Of a DNA stretch of 7,825 nucleotides, positions 6,777-7,825 are shown piece after piece. Made by a program: the position numbers and the translations under genes. Source of the DNA: Planctomycetota bacterium. Lineage in GTDB: Bacteria > Planctomycetota > Planctomycetia > Pirellulales > Lacipirellulaceae. The stretch's first letter is position 1. The number at the start of each line of letters is the position of its first letter. The stretch covers positions 1 to 7,825 of the forward strand of contig JAKEGR010000419.1 of the NCBI GenBank assembly GCA_022615465.1, read 5' to 3'. The notes below the pieces were generated by a model that did no database searches, had not been told where the DNA came from, and worked only from the letters and a program-made list of their open reading frames with translations.

Positions 6777-7739
6777 ATGAGTGCGGTAACCGCACCTGGA
6801 TGCACGGAACAAGGCGTTGCGCAGGCGGTCTATACTTGCTACGACTTACTCGGTATCGCGCCAGAGTGTGGCATCACGGATCTGACCGACGGCAAGTACA
6901 TCGACGATCGCAACGACCATGCCGCCTATCTCACTGCCCAATGCCGCCAGGCGGAGTATCTGCTGGATCAAGTGCGGTGCCGACCAGGAACGCGGCTGCT
7001 GGATATTGGCTGCGGTTACGGCAGGATCCTGGAACACGCAGCTCGTCGTGGCGCGCAGCCGGTTGGCATCACCGTCTCGCCCCGTCAGGTGGCCTACTGT
7101 CACGCGAGGGGACTCACCGTACACAAACTGAATTATCGCCATCTGTTTGGTTGTGGGAGCAATGGCAACTGGCAAGGGGCATACGACGCGTTGGTTGCCA
7201 ACGGATCGTTAGAGCATTTCGTGCAGGCAGCCGATGCCGCAGCGGGTCGGACCCACGCCATCTACGAGGAGATGTTTGCCATCTGCCGACGGCTGCTTGC
7301 CGCCAACGGCCGGTTCGTCACGACGGCGATCCACTTCCGGGAGATCGGCCAATTCGATCCGCGGGAAATCATCAAAGGTCGCCAAGCTCATCCACGCGGC
7401 AGTCCAAATTACCAATTTGCGTTGCTCGAAGAATCGTTTGGAGGTTGGTATCCCGAGCCGGGACAACTCGAGCGATGTGCCGCCACGTATTTCACACTGG
7501 TTGAGGAGGAAGATGGCACACACGACTACCATCTCACCAGCGAATACTGGCTGCGACAGTTCAAAAGCCGGCTCCTCTTCAGCCCGCGGGTTTGGCGGGC
7601 GCTGGCGAGGAAATGGTGGAGTCACCCGCACGCGTTCACGGAGATGCTCCGCTGCCAACTCTGGGATCAATCCTGGGCCTGGCAATTCCGCCCACCGGCG
7701 CCGATGCGGTTGCTAAGACAGACCTGGCTGGCTCGGTGA
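6777..7739 (+). CDS. SAM-dependent methyltransferase, cyclopropane-fatty-acid-synthase-like
   Basis: This is a class I methyltransferase of 320 residues that should use S-adenosylmethionine. A pre-domain stretch with DLTDGKYIDDRN (35-46) resembles the segment in which CMAS-type enzymes approach the lipid. Then come the SAM-binding motif LLDIGCGYGR (74-83), VGITVSPRQVAYC (96-108), where CMAS proteins have a GITLS-type strand, and DALVANGSLEHFV (137-149) as the post-II region. Later segments are VTTAIH, FGGWYPEPGQL, and a Trp- and Arg-rich C-terminal region that ends in RQTWLAR. The classical CMAS motif around the catalytic Cys is not evident to me, so true cyclopropane synthesis is uncertain; methylation of a small molecule or lipid is also possible. 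No signal peptide or clear membrane span is seen. The ATG at 6777 is 58 bases after the ligase gene. Only a weak GAGTGG sits just upstream, too close to be a normal ribosome binding site. Confidence 0.85.
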   Translation: MSAVTAPGCTEQGVAQAVYTCYDLLGIAPECGITDLTDGKYIDDRNDHAAYLTAQCRQAEYLLDQVRCRPGTRLLDIGCGYGRILEHAARRGAQPVGITVSPRQVAYCHARGLTVHKLNYRHLFGCGSNGNWQGAYDALVANGSLEHFVQAADAAAGRTHAIYEEMFAICRRLLAANGRFVTTAIHFREIGQFDPREIIKGRQAHPRGSPNYQFALLEESFGGWYPEPGQLERCAATYFTLVEEEDGTHDYHLTSEYWLRQFKSRLLFSPRVWRALARKWWSHPHAFTEMLRCQLWDQSWAWQFRPPAPMRLLRQTWLAR

Positions 7740-7825
7740 CCCGCAAGCAACGGCCAACGCTCCAAAACTACTCGTCGCTGCTGCCCGCGCCGCCAAACCG
7801 GAACACGAAGTAAACGAGTGTTAGC

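Noticed and set aside
6149..6805. 218-codon minus-strand frame opposite the GCS2 ligase gene
   Set aside because: The + strand frame carries the conserved ligase motifs through this stretch, so the antisense frame is a shadow.
7592..7813. Short + strand frame running past the methyltransferase stop
   Set aside because: It overlaps the methyltransferase gene in another frame, has no family features and no ribosome binding site. The bases after 7739 show no supported gene.
1..7825. Mobile element, CRISPR array, tRNA, rRNA or defence system
   Set aside because: No transposase or integrase motifs, terminal inverted repeats, regularly spaced short repeats or tRNA-like cloverleaf were found on reading both strands by eye.

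Overview
The window is moderately GC-rich bacterial DNA with every supported gene on the + strand. It looks like a planctomycete chromosome, probably Pirellulales-like. The reasons are a very long filament-cap protein FliD with several repeats, a menaquinone (futalosine-pathway) enzyme with an SPDPDDAF motif, and a cyclopropane-synthase-like methyltransferase of a type I associate with that phylum. This assignment rests on recalled family features, not on a search.

Layout. Positions 1-2500 hold the 3' part of fliD; the true start lies upstream of the window. An 85-base gap with no recognisable gene follows, then fliS (2586-3080), the flagellin export chaperone. FliD caps the growing filament and FliS protects flagellin before export, so these two form the end of a flagellar filament locus. 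A compact hairpin followed by four T's lies inside the last codons of fliD.

Positions 3081-3307 are non-coding and look like the boundary between two transcription units. They hold a hairpin just after the fliS stop, a good sigma70-like promoter (TTGACG, 18-base spacer, TATCAT), a leader of about 120 bases, and a Shine-Dalgarno sequence that could be masked by a short stem. They lead into an mqnD-like gene (3308-4189) of the futalosine route to menaquinone.

Downstream come three more + strand metabolic genes with gaps of 62, 94 and 58 bases: an M20-family amidohydrolase (4252-5454), a GCS2/YbdK-type carboxylate-amine ligase (5549-6718) and a CMAS-like SAM methyltransferase (6777-7739). They may be read from the mqnD promoter, but the gaps are wide enough for separate promoters. 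The neighbouring amide-forming, amide-cleaving and methyl-transferring enzymes could belong to one small-molecule pathway, but nothing in the sequence proves it. The last 86 bases (7740-7825) show no gene or clear signal.

Overall the window looks like ordinary core and near-core genome. I see no mobile element, CRISPR array, defence system or RNA gene. The most useful leads are the fliD repeats, the terminator-like hairpin in fliD, the structured mqnD leader and the ligase/hydrolase/methyltransferase neighbourhood.
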